Source: Nymphaea colorata (lineage: Eukaryota > Streptophyta > Magnoliopsida > Nymphaeales > Nymphaeaceae). From it: a stretch of DNA of 64,000 nucleotides. This document shows, piece after piece, positions 13,301 to 24,786 of this stretch. The translations under genes and the position numbers were made by a program. The stretch's first letter is position 1; each line of letters begins with the position of its first letter. The stretch lies in assembly GCF_008831285.2 (NCBI RefSeq), contig NC_045149.1, positions 10,194,417 to 10,258,416 on the forward strand. Reading direction: 5' to 3'. The notes under the pieces are model-generated. The model worked only from the letters and a program-made list of their open reading frames with translations. It was not told where the DNA came from and did no database searches.

Positions 13301-15798
13301 ACGTACTGCTATAATTACAAAGCTGGCAGGCCAGATCGTTCGGATGAGTCAACAGAAGTTTGCGTCCAATGTTGTGGAGAAATGCTTGACATTTGGTGGA
13401 CCCGGGGAACGTCAGCTTCTGGTGAATGAGATGCTTGGATCCACAGATGAAAATGAACCTTTACAGGTTTAACAATTTTCTAAGCTTCCATTGAGGGACT
13501 CAACCTCTGCTGACTGTCGTATATTGTTTACACTCCACACGGTGTTTTGACAATTATTTTTTGCATGCATTGAAGCAGATTTTTGCTTGTTGACATGCAC
13601 TTGTTTGTTTATGTGTATGTGCATTTCTGTGAACCAGTTTTGCTTTTTACACGAACATGTTTGTTTGTACGTGTCTAACTGTTTTCTTTGGTTACTTGCT
13701 CATGTTTGCACCTGTGCTTGTGTGAACAAGTACTTGTGAATGTATATAGAGCCAATGTTATCCGTATCGTACGATACGGACGCGTATCATACGATACGTA
13801 TCGTCTGTATCAACAAAAACGATACGACACGCCTACAATACACGATACGGAGGTGTATCGTAGACGTATCGCCCGTATCGTACGATACGGGCACTATATC
13901 GTACGATACGGTCGATACACCCCCGTATCGTACGATACGGGGGAAAAATGGCAAAAGGGTCCGATGGCCCCTTTTTTTCATTTTATTTCAAAAGATATGC
14001 TCCTCTCTCTCTCTCTTCTTGTTTCTAAACATTGCAAGAGACGTGGGAGGAAGAGATTTTCCTCATTTGCTTTAAGTTTTGCCCGTGAGATAGCTTTCTT
14101 TCTCGTAGAGGGCACAGTGGAAAGCTTGGAGAAAGAGGGCTTTTTGGATCATGAAAGATGATAACTATGTCTATATGTTTTGACTTCTGAACTTATGAAT
14201 TGTGATGTAATCGAATACTCTTCGGCTGCTTAGTATGTTATTTTGATTTTTGAATGTCTGATTTCTTATTTTGGAATGTGTTGTTCATATTCATACTTCA
14301 TAGTTCATACTTCATATACATGAATGATGAATGTTCCTTTAAATACATTTTTCTTGATTTTTTCTTGTTTTTTCGAATTTATTTAATTTTTTTCTGATTT
14401 TTTTCTATTTTTTTATAATTTTTAATATTTTTTACAAATTAAAAATTAATTTTACGATACGTTACGATACATTTACGATACGTTACGATACGGCGTATAG
14501 GTCGGCCCGACCGATACGCGATACGATACGCCAGTGATAACATTGTATAGAGCTTCTTTTCTGTATATATTTGATGTATGAGCTGATTATGAAGCAGGCT
14601 CCGCCTCATATGGGGTCAATTCAAGCTTTATCGCCAGATCTTGCAAGTTGCAGATCGTGGCCTCTGGACTGATGTTCATGTTTATGCATATGTAGATACA
14701 TATAGGGTTCATGGCCCATTGGTGATGAATTTGCTGTTTGCTTGAGGAGGTTCAGGCTCGTATTATGTCATTCGAGATGCTCAACACAGGAGAAAGGCAT
14801 TATCGCTGACAGCTTAGGTTAGGCTAGGTCTTACTGGATTTGCAGTTGCCAATTCACATAGGTAGCCTGTTTTCATGTATTCATCTTAAAATCCTTCAGA
14901 ATGTGGTAAAATAGGTTGAAAGCTATTTGGAAAAAATTAAATGAGAAAGCAAGCAATATGATTATATGTCAGGCTGAATTAGGCTTTAGTCTAGTTTGCT
15001 TTTGGCCTGCAAACGTGTACTGCCAACCTCCCCTCCTCCCACCCTCCTGGGGTAAAACAAGAGCTGTCATCTAGTCTCCTCTGGACATCCTAATTGGTGG
15101 TCTTCTTTACAGCTATGAGACCAACCGTTAGAAGCAATCTTCATGTTCCTGCCTCCACTACAAGTGGAGGACGTGGATCTGCTGTGACAGTTTGACGGCA
15201 GCAGCAAGGTCATCGTATTACAGTTTTACATGCATAGACAGCTAATTTTCAGCTGTCAATCTATAAGCTGAAATGAACAATAATTTCATAAAAACCGATG
15301 CACTGTTGTGTCTATTGAGTGCAATATGTTGCTTCCTTTAGATCAATGGAGAAGCTTTATACATGATGTATACACAATTTCACCATGTACTGGCAAACAT
15401 ATGAGAAATGAGGAATTTTGAATGGGATGCTGACACTGGTCAGACCTTTCGCATAGTTGTCACCATTTGTATATGTGTTCTAAATTTTGTGCCTGATGTT
15501 GGTTACTTGAACAGGCTATGATGAAAGATCAGTTTGCAAACTATGTTGTGCAAAAGGTAATCGATACTTGTGATGACCAACAACGTGAATTCATTCTGTC
15601 ACGGATCAAGGTGCACTTGAATGCTCTGAAGCGATATACTTATGGAAAGCACATTGTTGCTCGTGTGGAGAAGCTCATAGCTAATGGAGGTAGAAAAAGT
15701 TGCAAAACACCCTTAACAGTCATGCTCTTTTCTTTTAGCAGTTGCTGATGTTCTTTCTGTATGTAACAGAGAGGCGCATGGGGGCATCTACTTCCTAA
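3135..15798 (+). CDS. PUM: Pumilio-family RNA-binding protein, ten coding exons
   Basis: Exons are 3135-3722, 6168-6963, 7050-7596, 7692-7833, 7914-8021, 8638-8850, 8931-9041, 13272-13466, 15515-15689 and 15770-15798. All introns are GT-AG and phases agree, giving 967 residues, close to Arabidopsis APUM1/2. The N-terminal part has the plant motifs [21 protein letters not shown] and GDRRK. The Pumilio domain starts near residue 620. All eight repeat cores are readable in order: SRFIQ, NYVIQ, CRVIQ, NHVIQ, CRVIQ, NYVVQ, SNVVE, NYVVQ. These match the recognition residues of animal PUM proteins that read UGUANAUA, so binding of that 3'UTR motif and mRNA repression or decay in the cytoplasm is inferred. 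The ATG at 3135 has A at -3 and G at +4. The C-terminal GERR tail is the usual plant ending. Introns 7 (4.2 kb) and 8 (2.0 kb) are swollen by transposon relics. Exon calls rest on reading frame and homology, not transcripts. Confidence 0.95.
3723..6167 (+). other. Pumilio intron 1
   Basis: This 2.4-kb intron separates the first N-terminal exon from the second. Its donor is CAG/GTAATG and its acceptor tttgcag. The content is T-rich and low in coding potential. I see no transposon signature and no additional exon; joining the flanks directly keeps frame (phase 0) and gives the expected KSLAD...Q context of plant Pumilio proteins. Confidence 0.8.
9184..9545 (+). repeat. Diverged tandem duplication in Pumilio intron 7
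   Basis: Two successive blocks of roughly 170-190 bases share an ordered series of words: cattcaggttcta, aatctaaat or aatctgaat, ttatg or gcatttt, a CCCACAAGGAGCAAA or CCAGAGGGAGAAA segment, GGTTAA.ATT.TGGTTTT, and CCAGATGGCTCTG or CCAGGTGGCTCGG. The first runs about 9213-9375, the second about 9385-9545. Substitutions and small indels are frequent, so the duplication is old. Confidence 0.6.
10284..10341. repeat. Compound (CA)n-(TA)n microsatellite
   Basis: An uninterrupted AC array of about 22 units is followed directly by a short AT array. It lies in Pumilio intron 7 and is likely length-polymorphic. Confidence 0.95.
10470..11590 (-). mobile_element. Ty1/copia retrotransposon relic (reverse transcriptase and RNase H)
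   Basis: Read on the minus strand, pieces of copia polymerase appear in order. First is a segment resembling the LDVKNAFLNGEL and KALYGLKQS motifs (about 11500-11280). Then comes the active-site YVDD motif (near 11225), a YFLGIEV segment (near 11105), and an RNase H segment with SSTKTEY, CDNKSAI and KHIEM words (10475-10711). Stops and frameshifts break the frame throughout, so it is dead. No LTRs were found. It lies antisense in Pumilio intron 7. Confidence 0.85.
11594..13271 (+). other. Remainder of Pumilio intron 7
   Basis: A gggggcgtttgaatg word at 11595 resembles the end of common GGGGGTGTTTGG-type MITEs, but no matching right end was found. The rest has no coding signal. The intron ends at the acceptor gactttacag before the exon that starts at 13272. 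Confidence 0.5.
13753..14545. mobile_element. Non-autonomous hAT-like element with CGTATCGTACGATACG palindromes
   Basis: The element is 793 bp with exact 10-bp inverted ends, CAATGTTATC and GATAACATTG. It is flanked by a perfect 8-bp direct repeat TATAGAGC at 13745-13752 and 14546-14553. An 8-bp duplication together with CA...TG ends points to the hAT superfamily. The left 190 bp carry perfect palindromes: 13762-13779 (18 nt), 13871-13892 (22 nt) and 13920-13943 (24 nt), all built on GTATCGTACGATAC. The right 90 bp carry ACGATACGTTACGATAC repeats. The middle is AT-rich and holds no transposase. It lies in Pumilio intron 8, between its exon-8 and exon-9 sites. Family assignment is inference. 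Confidence 0.8.
14554..15514 (+). other. Remainder of Pumilio intron 8
   Basis: No repeat or coding signal is recognised. It ends at the acceptor ttgaacag before the repeat-8 exon. Confidence 0.5.
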
Positions 15799-17334
15799 GC
15801 ACCTTGAAAACAGAGGATCAGGAGACCTTGTACAGCTAACATGGCTGGCGTAATTGGAAACCAGTCCATGTTTGTTTTGTTCTCCTTCCCATCTTCATTT
15901 GTCTTTTTGGTAGATTGAAATTGAGAGGCAATAGATGTTGAGGTTAATTGTATAAATGGTAGGCCAGCTTAATAATCTTCCTGTTGTGTATATCTTGTAA
16001 TCCCTTAACTGTAATTCAAGTAAATGGCGGTGGTGATGCCGATTCTTAGGATTAGTAATTGCAGATATTGATGCTCAAGTCATCTTGAGGTATATGTAAA
16101 AATTTTACAGTCTGTAGAGATGAGTATATCGTAGCCAAACTGTAAAGAAAATGTTGAGCAAGCGGCATCTCTTGAAAGGTCGGGAATTTTCTGGCTTTGT
16201 TACCTTTATACTTTTACCAAATTATAAATAAAATGTTGGTTCCCCTGTACATATAACGAGTGTTTTATTGCATGGTTCAAGGTTGAAGTTGTCAAACCTT
16301 CTCGAGTCCAGATGATGCACCACAGTGGGTGGTTACGGTTGAATAAAATGAGTAGATTGTCGGTCATTATAGGCCTCTTTTGGAAAGAATGATAACAGGT
16401 AGTCCTTATGGTTCTCATGGAGACATGATGTTAATCCTGCTGTTATATCTTCTTGAATCGACCTAGAAAACTTGCGCACTTGTCTTAAGATATTATTTTG
16501 CAAATGAAAATTGTTGTGTTAGTTAGTGATCTAGGCAAAATGTTTTTTTCTGATTCTGAATTTTGACAATTAAACCCAAATAGCTGCCTACTGTAGCTTG
16601 AATAGTGACCCACATGTTCCGGTTGTCGGTAATGCCTAGGTTTTTTAAGTGCAAGTTGCTCTTTCGTCCTGGGAGATTTGGCACATGTGGTTGTGTGGTA
16701 TTGCTGGTTCACACCTAAACACAAAGACAAATGGTGAAAGGGAATTGCTTAACATTCTCCATCAAGGGAACGGAAGATCTTTCCAGTCCTGCAAATTTTG
16801 ATGGAAACGAGTGCAATAGTTTTTTCGGTCAGCAAGTGGATAAAAACCCAGGGCCTGAAAAAGAGGTCTGAAAGCCCGCCATTCTCTCTACTTTTAGGGT
16901 TCTAAGCTACATTAACATTAGTGATGGCAGTAGTGTCTTTTAACTCTGAAGAGTGCATCAAGCTAAAGTTCAAATTATTTTTGGCAGATGTGTAAAAGAA
17001 AATTCCACCGGCGTCAACCAATCGCCCTCGTCAAATCAACCTTTAACATAGAAACTTGTAAAGCGGGTAGCTGCAAGAAGCCAAAGAATGAAACTGCAAG
17101 AAGCCAAAGAATGAAAGAAGCCAAAGAATGAGCTAATTCGGAAGCAAAAATGAATTCACAGTGCGGGCAGCAGTTTAAAAAAAAAAAAAAGCTAGGAAGA
17201 TGACACCAGGTGAGGCATGAGCCTATGACCTTGGAAATGTTCTTTTTGGGGCCCAAATGATTGGTAAAGGCCGAAAATTTGATATATCACAAGAGTCGGC
17301 CTTCTTTTGGAGAAGAAATAATACTTTGATGAAG
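15799..17334 (+). other. Pumilio 3' region and intergenic DNA
   Basis: The first 300-400 bases after the stop codon are probably the 3'UTR; no poly(A) signal was confidently placed. Near 17074-17131 the word AAGAAGCCAAAGAATGA occurs three times in tandem. No gene is seen in the rest. Confidence 0.5.
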
Positions 17335-17512
17335 AGGCAAGGGCAGAGGCAGCTATGGCACATGTGGGCAACTGCCCACACAAAACTACAGAAAAAATGC
17401 TCAATTTCATATCGATATTTTCATGCAATTTTTCTCATTTACATATCCACCGCCCTTCAAGAATTTAAAATTCAATAATTAGTGCATCTTCCGGCTCCAT
17501 CCCTGTGAAGAG
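17335..17512 (-). repeat. Short interspersed repeat (GGAGCC family), copy 1
   Basis: Read on the minus strand it starts near GGGATGGAGCCGGAA. It shares with 61545-61711 an ordered set of words: GGAGCC.GAA, GCACTAAT.ATT.AA, ATTTAAA or TTTTAAA, ATGTAAATGAGAAAAATTG, TGTGTGGG, GCCTC.GCCC. It abuts a LINE relic on one side. No protein is encoded. The superfamily is uncertain; it may be SINE-like or a small DNA element. Confidence 0.6.
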
Positions 17513-18760
17513 CCGATGGAAGACGAGCATTTTGATGAAATTCCTTGAAGACAAGGACTTCCACCTCCATTGTGTCCCAGAACCAGTTGTGAAAGTCTAC
17601 TTTGAAACCTTTTAATCCTGGAGCTTTTAGATCAGCTAGACAGCTCTTGGGTAGCTGCAAAGATTTCTTGCTCGGAAAACGGTTTCTGAGCACTGCTGCT
17701 TGGTGTTGCTGAGAGATGCGGGAAATATAATGGGTGGCTTTGGGCCACTTGCTGTAGCAAGGAAAGTTACCAAGTGGTGAGTCGATCTGTCCCTGTTGGC
17801 CCGGACTCAGTTTTGCATAGCTTGCACGCGATTGACTTGTTCTGTGTATTAGAGCCTCGGCTGCTTGGCTACGATGAAGGGAAGAAGGCCAGGATTGTTG
17901 CACTAGCAATCTGAATGCTGGCACACCATCCAAAAGAATTCAATTATGCCAAGAACTCTTTTGGTGTCAAGAATTGTTTCATAAAATCCAATCAATGTCA
18001 AGAATTCTTTTATAAAGTAAGAATAAATGTCAATGAATTCTCTTGGTACCCTAAAGATCAATGATTTTAATGCGCCAATCTCTGTTGGCTCAACAGATGT
18101 GCTTTTATTGCTGAAAGGCACAAATAAATCAGAGCAGATTATATGGTAGGCCCTAACATGCGACAGTGTAGGAGAAGGCCAGAGATAACGCAGATACCCT
18201 TGATTGAGCCATAAGCCAAAAATAGAATCCAAAAACAGTGGGTGCTTTGCACTAGTGTCATTCAAAATTGCGAATGCTTTGTGGGCTTTGCTGTTACTTC
18301 GCTTGGCAAGTGTTTTGATCGCGAGCTCGACCCACATGTCCCAATCAAGGCACAAATGGAGAGAGCGTTGGAGATCCGCCCTGGAAGCAAACGTTCCGAT
18401 GGCTCCCTCTAAAAAAGGATGAAAATGACCTTCCAGTAAAAAGGAGGAAGATGGGTTCCCTTGTTGGCTTCTAAACACAGAAAACAGCCTCCAAATAAAT
18501 AGCCAATCTGGTGATTACGGTAAATACGCTTGAATCGTGAGACACAAACCAGATTGCATAAACACCAGAAGCCGTGCACTGTCTTTTCTCTAATAACATT
18601 GTCTCTTGGAAGTTGCAGTTGCCATGAAGACGTTTTGCCTTAGTCGCTAGGAAAAGGATCGCAGTCATCCACAGAGAACTTCTGAAGCAATTTTGTCCTG
18701 GCGCCTCCACCCCTCAGGATGATGCTAGCACAGTTAGTCATTTTCACAATGAACATGGAA
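17470..18760 (-). mobile_element. LINE (non-LTR retrotransposon) relic
   Basis: On the minus strand the part at 18710-18480 resembles a LINE endonuclease segment (ETK-like start, GVYAIWFVSHDSSVF). The part near 17640-17480 matches the start of LINE reverse transcriptase: a K-APG-GF block, FW, V, EFH and a LP sequence in the usual spacing. The element is truncated, lacks the catalytic FADD region and is broken by stops, so it is dead. Confidence 0.6.
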
Positions 18761-20165
18761 AATTTCAGCATTCATGTATTTCTGTGCCACCAAAAGAAAA
18801 CTTGTGCCAAGCAAGCACAGTGGCAGTTCTTTTTTGTTGAACATGGCCAAAGAAGTTGCAAGGTGGGGCTCCTGAAACATTTAACTAGGGGAAGTTCAAC
18901 AACCAACATCTGCGACCCCTTATTGGCGCTAGGAAGCTTTTCCAAAGATAGAAGTGAAATTATTTTCTTGAGTTCCAGGCTCTTGCAAGGTGCTCACTGG
19001 TGTGGCCCATAAATTCATGAGGGGCAAATCAACCTGGCCAACCATAAGCACTTGCTCTCCTAAGAAACTGTCAATGTCCGATTGAGTTTACGTGAAGGAG
19101 CTAAGACTGCACTTGCCTTGTCTATAAGCTGGAGAATATCACTCCAAGTAATTATTCTACCAGATTTGAAGCTTAGACATACCCAAACGTCGCCAAGCCA
19201 AGAGGACTAACTACCCTACTTGGGCACTCTTCTAACACCAACCAGAAAGATTGAACAGATTTTGTTGCTGCAAAATTCTTTTACACCCTTCGGTTTCAAG
19301 GATAGCGCATCGGCAGTTGCAATGTGAGTCTGAGCAAAAATTCTCTTGGGTCCTTGAAGAGAACCGGCCACACTCGAAGGCATAAAAGTGAGGGAGGTCA
19401 AAGCTTGTATTACACGATCTTCCTGGGGGCTTCATCAGGCTCCAGCATACTCAATAGCACAAGCAAGGGCCCATGTGATTTAGATTAGTAAACGAACACC
19501 GATAACTCAATTCGCACTTGGCCGTAGTTGTTAGAGTCTTGCACCAAATAGCATAGCACTTCAAACAAGCTTATCAATGGCATTAATCCTACAACTAATG
19601 AGCAACCAATCAAGGACGGTTGAAACTATTTCAAAACCAAGAACAGTTGAGAGTGTTTCTCGTTTTTATCTATGAACACGTAAAGATGAGACTAAACAAT
19701 CCCACCTTGAGTACTGAAGTTTTTCGACCTTCATCTCAAAGTTCGCCGAGAAATTGGGAATCATACATTAACAAGTTTGCACGACACTCGCTGTTCATCG
19801 GAGCCCATCTTAAGAAATGGAGCACATAAACTTCCAGCTATAATTCTAATATGGCTAGAAACATACCGAGTAGACTGGATCAAAGAGAACCAAGCCATCC
19901 ATCTCATATTTTAAGAGAAACAACCAAGTCCACAGCACATACCAGTGTACCCAAAATTTAGGGGATTGCCACCTGCTGGAGACTACATTTCCAATACTAA
20001 AGTGAGAAACTACAAAATCTCGCCTGCCCAATACACCAGTACAAAAATCGGTAATAATATTTATCCTAACGCCCCTCCATGCACAAGCCCCCTCAAGTCT
20101 CCTTATTGCATTAGTTTTCCTCCCAACATGGTTAACGACAGCCACAAGGAACATGTACTTCCAAT
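18761..20165. other. Intergenic DNA including the CPN60 alpha 3' end
   Basis: No gene is recognised. The part nearest 20165 should be the 3'UTR of the chaperonin gene on the minus strand. Its poly(A) site could not be placed. Confidence 0.4.
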
Positions 20166-23100
20166 TTACACAGTGAGACCTTGTGGTGCAGCCGGAGCAG
20201 GTGCCTTAGGCTTGGCCTTCTCAACAACAATGGCCTGCGTTGTAAGAACCATTCCGGCGACAGATGCTGCATTTTGCAGTGCACAGCGCGTGACCTTGGC
20301 TGGGTCAATGACTCCAGATTCGACCAGGTTTTCATACTTGTCAGTCATTGCATTGTAGCCGACCTCCCATTCACCTCCTTTTATCTTCTCAACCACAACT
20401 TCACCTTCTACTCCAGCATTATGTGCTATTAATGCTGCCGGTGCCACCAGTGCCTGCAAAATAGCAGTAGATGATTTAAATTAATAAGCCAAGGAAATGC
20501 TCTCCTCAAAAGGAGATTGCACACCTGGTGCTCGTAGTACCTTTTGCACGATGTCTGCTCCAAGCCGCTCATCAGCATCATCCAGCTTCTCCTTGATGGC
20601 TGGAACTGCGGATGAAAGGTGCACAAAAGCAGTTCCTCCACCAGGGACGATTCCCTCCTCAATGGCAGCAAAGGTTGCATTCTTGGCATCCTCAATCCTC
20701 AGCTTCCGATCCTCAAGCTCTGCTTCAGTGGCAGCACCTACCTTGATTACAGCCACACCACCTGATAGCTTAGCAATTCTTTCCGACAGCTTTTCAGTGT
20801 CATAAACAGAATCTGTTTCCATTAACTCCTTTTTGATTTGCGCAATCCTAGCCTGGATCTCATCTTTGCTAGCAGCATCTGCAATAATAGTTGTCGAATC
20901 CTTGGTGATCGTCACCTTTCTTGCTATACCGAGCTGCTCAACTGTTGCGTTCTCCACAAGAAGACCCAGCTCACTAGCTTGGTACTCAGCACCTAATATG
21001 ACATGAAAACATTGGTATAGACATAAAGCAAAAGCAAAATTGAATAAACAGATACTAGGAAAAGGAGGAGCCTCCATTCTTCAGATCTTCTTTCATAATA
21101 TCATATGCTTGAGAAATAATCTTGGACATATGAACTACCACCTTTTACAACATACACATCAGACACCAATAACCTACCACCTTTTACACTAGCCATCTCT
21201 ACCATAGTTCATGCAACCACATTAGCATGAGCAACTTTAGAAAATTTGGCATCTTAACCACCGGGGTGAGAAGCAAAATACAAACCTGTTACAATAGCAA
21301 TATCTTGCAGTAGGGCCTTTCTTCTCTCACCAAAACCAGGTGCTTTGATTGCAGCAACGTTGAGTATACCACGTAACTTGTTCACAACCAGTGTTGCCAA
21401 TGCCTCTCCAGTGACATCTTCAGCAATGATAAGCAACGGAGCCCTCAACTGGGTGGTTTTCTCCAGCAAAGGAATGATTTCCTTTATGGTTGAGATCTTT
21501 TGATCAGTCACCAACACTCTAGCATTTTCAAATTCTACTATTGATTTCTCGGGATTTGTAACAAATTGAGGGGAGACATAGCCTCTGTCAATCTGCAGCC
21601 ATAATTCATTATCCAAGGAAATTTAGCAGTCAAGCAAATGAATTAGCAGCCCATAAGACATCATAAGAACAAAAAATGGTGCAGTTGAAAGCACCTCCAT
21701 CCCCTCTTCAACATCAACAGTTGTCTCAAAGGATGATGAAGATTCAATAGACAGGACACCATCAGGGCCAACTTTATCAATGGCATCCGCAATCATGGTT
21801 CCCACGAACTCATCATTCCCAGAAGAGATGGATGCAACAGCTTCAAACAAAATACATGTTCATCAGTCAGGAAAAAAGAAAGGAAGCTACAAATACGATA
21901 TCCAACAATTTCAGATACGAGTTATACCTTTAATATCATCACGCCCTTTGATTGGTCTAGCTTTCTTTTCTAGCTCCTCTACCAACCGTTGCACAGTTTT
22001 ATCAATTCCTTTCTTAATAGAGACTGGATTTGCTCCAGATGTAACGCTCAGAAGGCCTAATTTTATTATCTCTCTTGCTAGTACAGAAGCTGTTGTAGTG
22101 CCATCACCAGCAGAATCGTTTGTCTTGCTAGCAACCTTTTTAAAATATATTAGAGATAATCAATAGCGGTCCCGAAAAGAATATATTAAAACAGCCAACA
22201 TCGTCCTTCTGCAGAACACGTTAGACTTAGAAAACACAAACAGAAAGAATCTCCCGTGCCCAAGCTCCGCAAGAAAACATCTAGAAAACTCAGTGGGTTC
22301 AAGAGATCAGATGATAGTAAGAAATACGGATGAAAGAAGAGGTAGTGAATCCTGTGTACCTCCCTAATCAATGCTGCACCAGCATTTTCCATGGCATCTG
22401 CAAGCTCAATAGCTCTAGCAATTGTGACGCCATCATTCACCACTTTCGGGTTGCCATACTCATCCAGGACGACATTCCTACCTGCATTTCACAAATAAAC
22501 TTTGTCAAGGTTTCAGAATACTATAGCTACCAAGCAGGAGATAGACAAGCTTCCAGCAGTACCACACATCAAGGCGAGCTGACCCACAACGAAGCAGTCA
22601 TAAATACAATTGATCATTAAAAGAACTACTATCGAAACAAAACCAACATAAAAAAGAACCAGTACCCATGAAATTTTACTCACACTACAGCCACAAGCAG
22701 ATACAACAAGCATAAAACAACCACTACTTCAATTTCTGCGAAAGCATAATCAACGACTACCACGATTCATTACGTTCTAAAACAACTCAAATTGAGGCAT
22801 CAGAGCTTCCAATTAGACCATAAGCCAAGATACTTTTGATACAAGAAGACAAGCTAGTAACCACACACGTCCGACCCCTACCCCACAAAAAGGTGTAAAA
22901 GAGCAACAAACATCATTTCCAGCATGAACTACAGAAAATCCTGAAGTTCAGAATGTCTAGGCTCTACATTGTACCTAAATTCTAAGTCTTACGATGTACA
23001 TTAAGATATTGCACACGAATCGAAAATGATAAGTGTCAGCAAAGAGGAGGAGGAGGAGGAGGAGAAGGAGGGAATGACCTCTGGGACCGAGGGTAACCCC

Positions 23101-23470
23101 GACGGCATCTGCGAGCTTGTCAATGCCGGCCTGCAGTGCAGAGCGGGAGCTCTGATCGAAGGCCACCTCCTTGGCCACGGCGCGCACCTTCAACCTCCTC
23201 CCTCCATTGGGCCGGGACAAATTCAGCCTCTGCTTCTGGCTCACCCTTCTTCTCAACCCTTCCTTCAAGCCGAAAACGAGGAAAACAGAGAGAGAAAAAG
23301 AAAAAACCCACAGTCCCACGTCAATTAAAGGCAAATAAGACCCAAAAACAAATGAAGAACGTCTCAGAGCAGCAACAAGAGAAGCAGACGAATTTTCCTC
23401 TTGAATTCAGGAATACCTGTTGAGGGTAACGCAGATTCAAGGTGGAAGAGATAGCGTTTGCAGAAGCCAT
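20166..23470 (-). CDS. CPN60A: Chloroplast chaperonin 60 subunit alpha (RuBisCO large-subunit-binding protein alpha)
   Basis: Exons in transcript order are 23470-23417, 23262-23079, 22481-22360, 22135-21928, 21840-21695, 21592-21286, 20992-20541 and 20453-20166. All introns are GT-AG and phases agree, giving 586 residues, as in Arabidopsis CPN60A. The protein is a type I (GroEL-like) chaperonin of the stroma. With the beta subunit it builds the barrel that folds imported proteins, including the RuBisCO large subunit. Residues 1 to about 46 form a basic, Ser-rich transit peptide starting MASANAISS. The ATP-site motif GDGTTT lies at 130-135. Other family blocks are [55 protein letters not shown] and EEGIVPGGG. 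The ending [19 protein letters not shown] marks the alpha rather than the beta subunit, which ends in a Gly/Tyr-rich tail. Nothing is missing or frameshifted. Confidence 0.97.
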
Positions 23471-23559
23471 TTAGGGAATGGAACACCACTGTTTCTGGAG
23501 AAGAACGCTGTGGTGGGCAAGGTGAAAGATAAGGGAGCAGAGAGAGAGTGGACAGTTTG

Positions 23560-23568
23560 TTAGGGTTT
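23560..23568 (-). promoter_or_regulatory. Telo-box (AAACCCTAA) upstream of CPN60A
   Basis: The minus strand reads AAACCCTAA about 90 bases before the CPN60A start codon. It is followed by a CT-rich stretch. Telo-boxes are common near the start of plant genes highly expressed in dividing tissue; function here is inferred. Confidence 0.5.
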
Positions 23569-23585
23569 TAAGGCGAGGGCTTTGG

Positions 23586-23598
23586 TTCCAGAAGCTTC
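23586..23598 (-). promoter_or_regulatory. Perfect three-unit heat-shock element upstream of CPN60A
   Basis: The bases TTCCAGAAGCTTC form TTCnnGAAnnTTC, three alternating perfect NGAAN units, the canonical target of trimeric heat-shock factors. The site is about 116-130 bases before the start codon of a chaperonin gene, close to or just upstream of the likely transcription start. Confidence 0.65.
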
Positions 23599-24786
23599 TC
23601 ATCTCTGGAGAGTTCCACTTCGAGATAGAGCTCCAAGGGATCGGATATGTATCAAACCAAACTAATGGTTATTTGGATTTCAACAAGGATGAATTCTGAA
23701 CCCGAAAATATATAATTTTTAAGGACATATTTTTACATTAAAATACATTAAAAAAGCCCTCTGGGTCAGTAAACATGTCCCATCTAATATATTTTTAGTT
23801 CGGGTTGGAGTTCGGGTCGCCCCGAATAGTTACTAGATTTAGGTGTTCATGGATGTAAAGGATTCCAATGAAACCTTGTCAAGGTCAGTTCTTATTTAAC
23901 TATGAAACCACGTGTCAAGTCCAAATCTGATTAGTAATCGGATCCAAATTTCATAACTGGGATCCAGCTAAATGGCTTCAATTGCAATAAGAAATTAGAA
24001 ATATCCCAACCATTTATTTTCCTATATAAAATGTTTTTGTAATGACAATCTGTTACCAAAAAACTGATATTTATATCAAAGAATAAAGTGAATTTATTGC
24101 AAAAGAACATATATTTATATCAAAGAATAAAGTGAATCAAAGAAATAACATCACACTGTATCATACTTCTTATGGGTTGACTACATAAATACAACTACCC
24201 CCAAGATTATTAAAAGAATGCTATTAAAGAAAATCCCTAACAAAAAAGGGAAAAAAAAAATGTTCTTATTACCCAAACTGGTACCTGCTGATGGCATCCC
24301 TCCACTCTTTGACCCACCTGCATGGGACAACATCATCCTTTATTATTAGATTAAACAGTTATAGGGCAAACTGCTTCCTTCAATACTTCCTTGGATCTCC
24401 AATCCAGCAAATTGAGTTATGTCATTCTTACATAGATTTTGACATTCTTTTAAATAAAGTAACATCATTCAATTGACATATTATGCAAACTTTGGGAGAA
24501 CCTCAAGGGCGGTAGAACAACCGGGCAGCTCACACACATGGGATTCGATCATACACAAGTGCTTTAGCACAACCAATTGCTATAGACAACAAGCAAAAGG
24601 TGGCAGCCAACACAATGGCAGTAGTTGAGCATGCTTTGCACTCATCAGGTGTTCACGGCCACAACCAGGGTCGATAACCACAACGCTATGTCCACATTTG
24701 AGTCCCTTGGCTTGGTCTACTGCTCTAGGCTGACTTGGGCTACATTGTCATGCACAACCTAACTCTCTCTGCCATTACCCCTTCCA
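23599..24786. other. Intergenic DNA upstream of CPN60A
   Basis: No gene is seen. A 27-base direct repeat (atatttatatcaaagaataa and following) occurs near 24067-24094 and again at 24110-24137. The rest is AT-rich. Confidence 0.5.

Noticed and set aside
16800-16900. tRNA or small RNA genes here and elsewhere
   Set aside because: GGTTCGA-type words were checked across the window, but none had A-box spacing or a foldable acceptor stem.
23135-23423. Plus-strand open frame over the CPN60A transit-peptide exon
   Set aside because: It is antisense to a well-supported exon and has no family resemblance.
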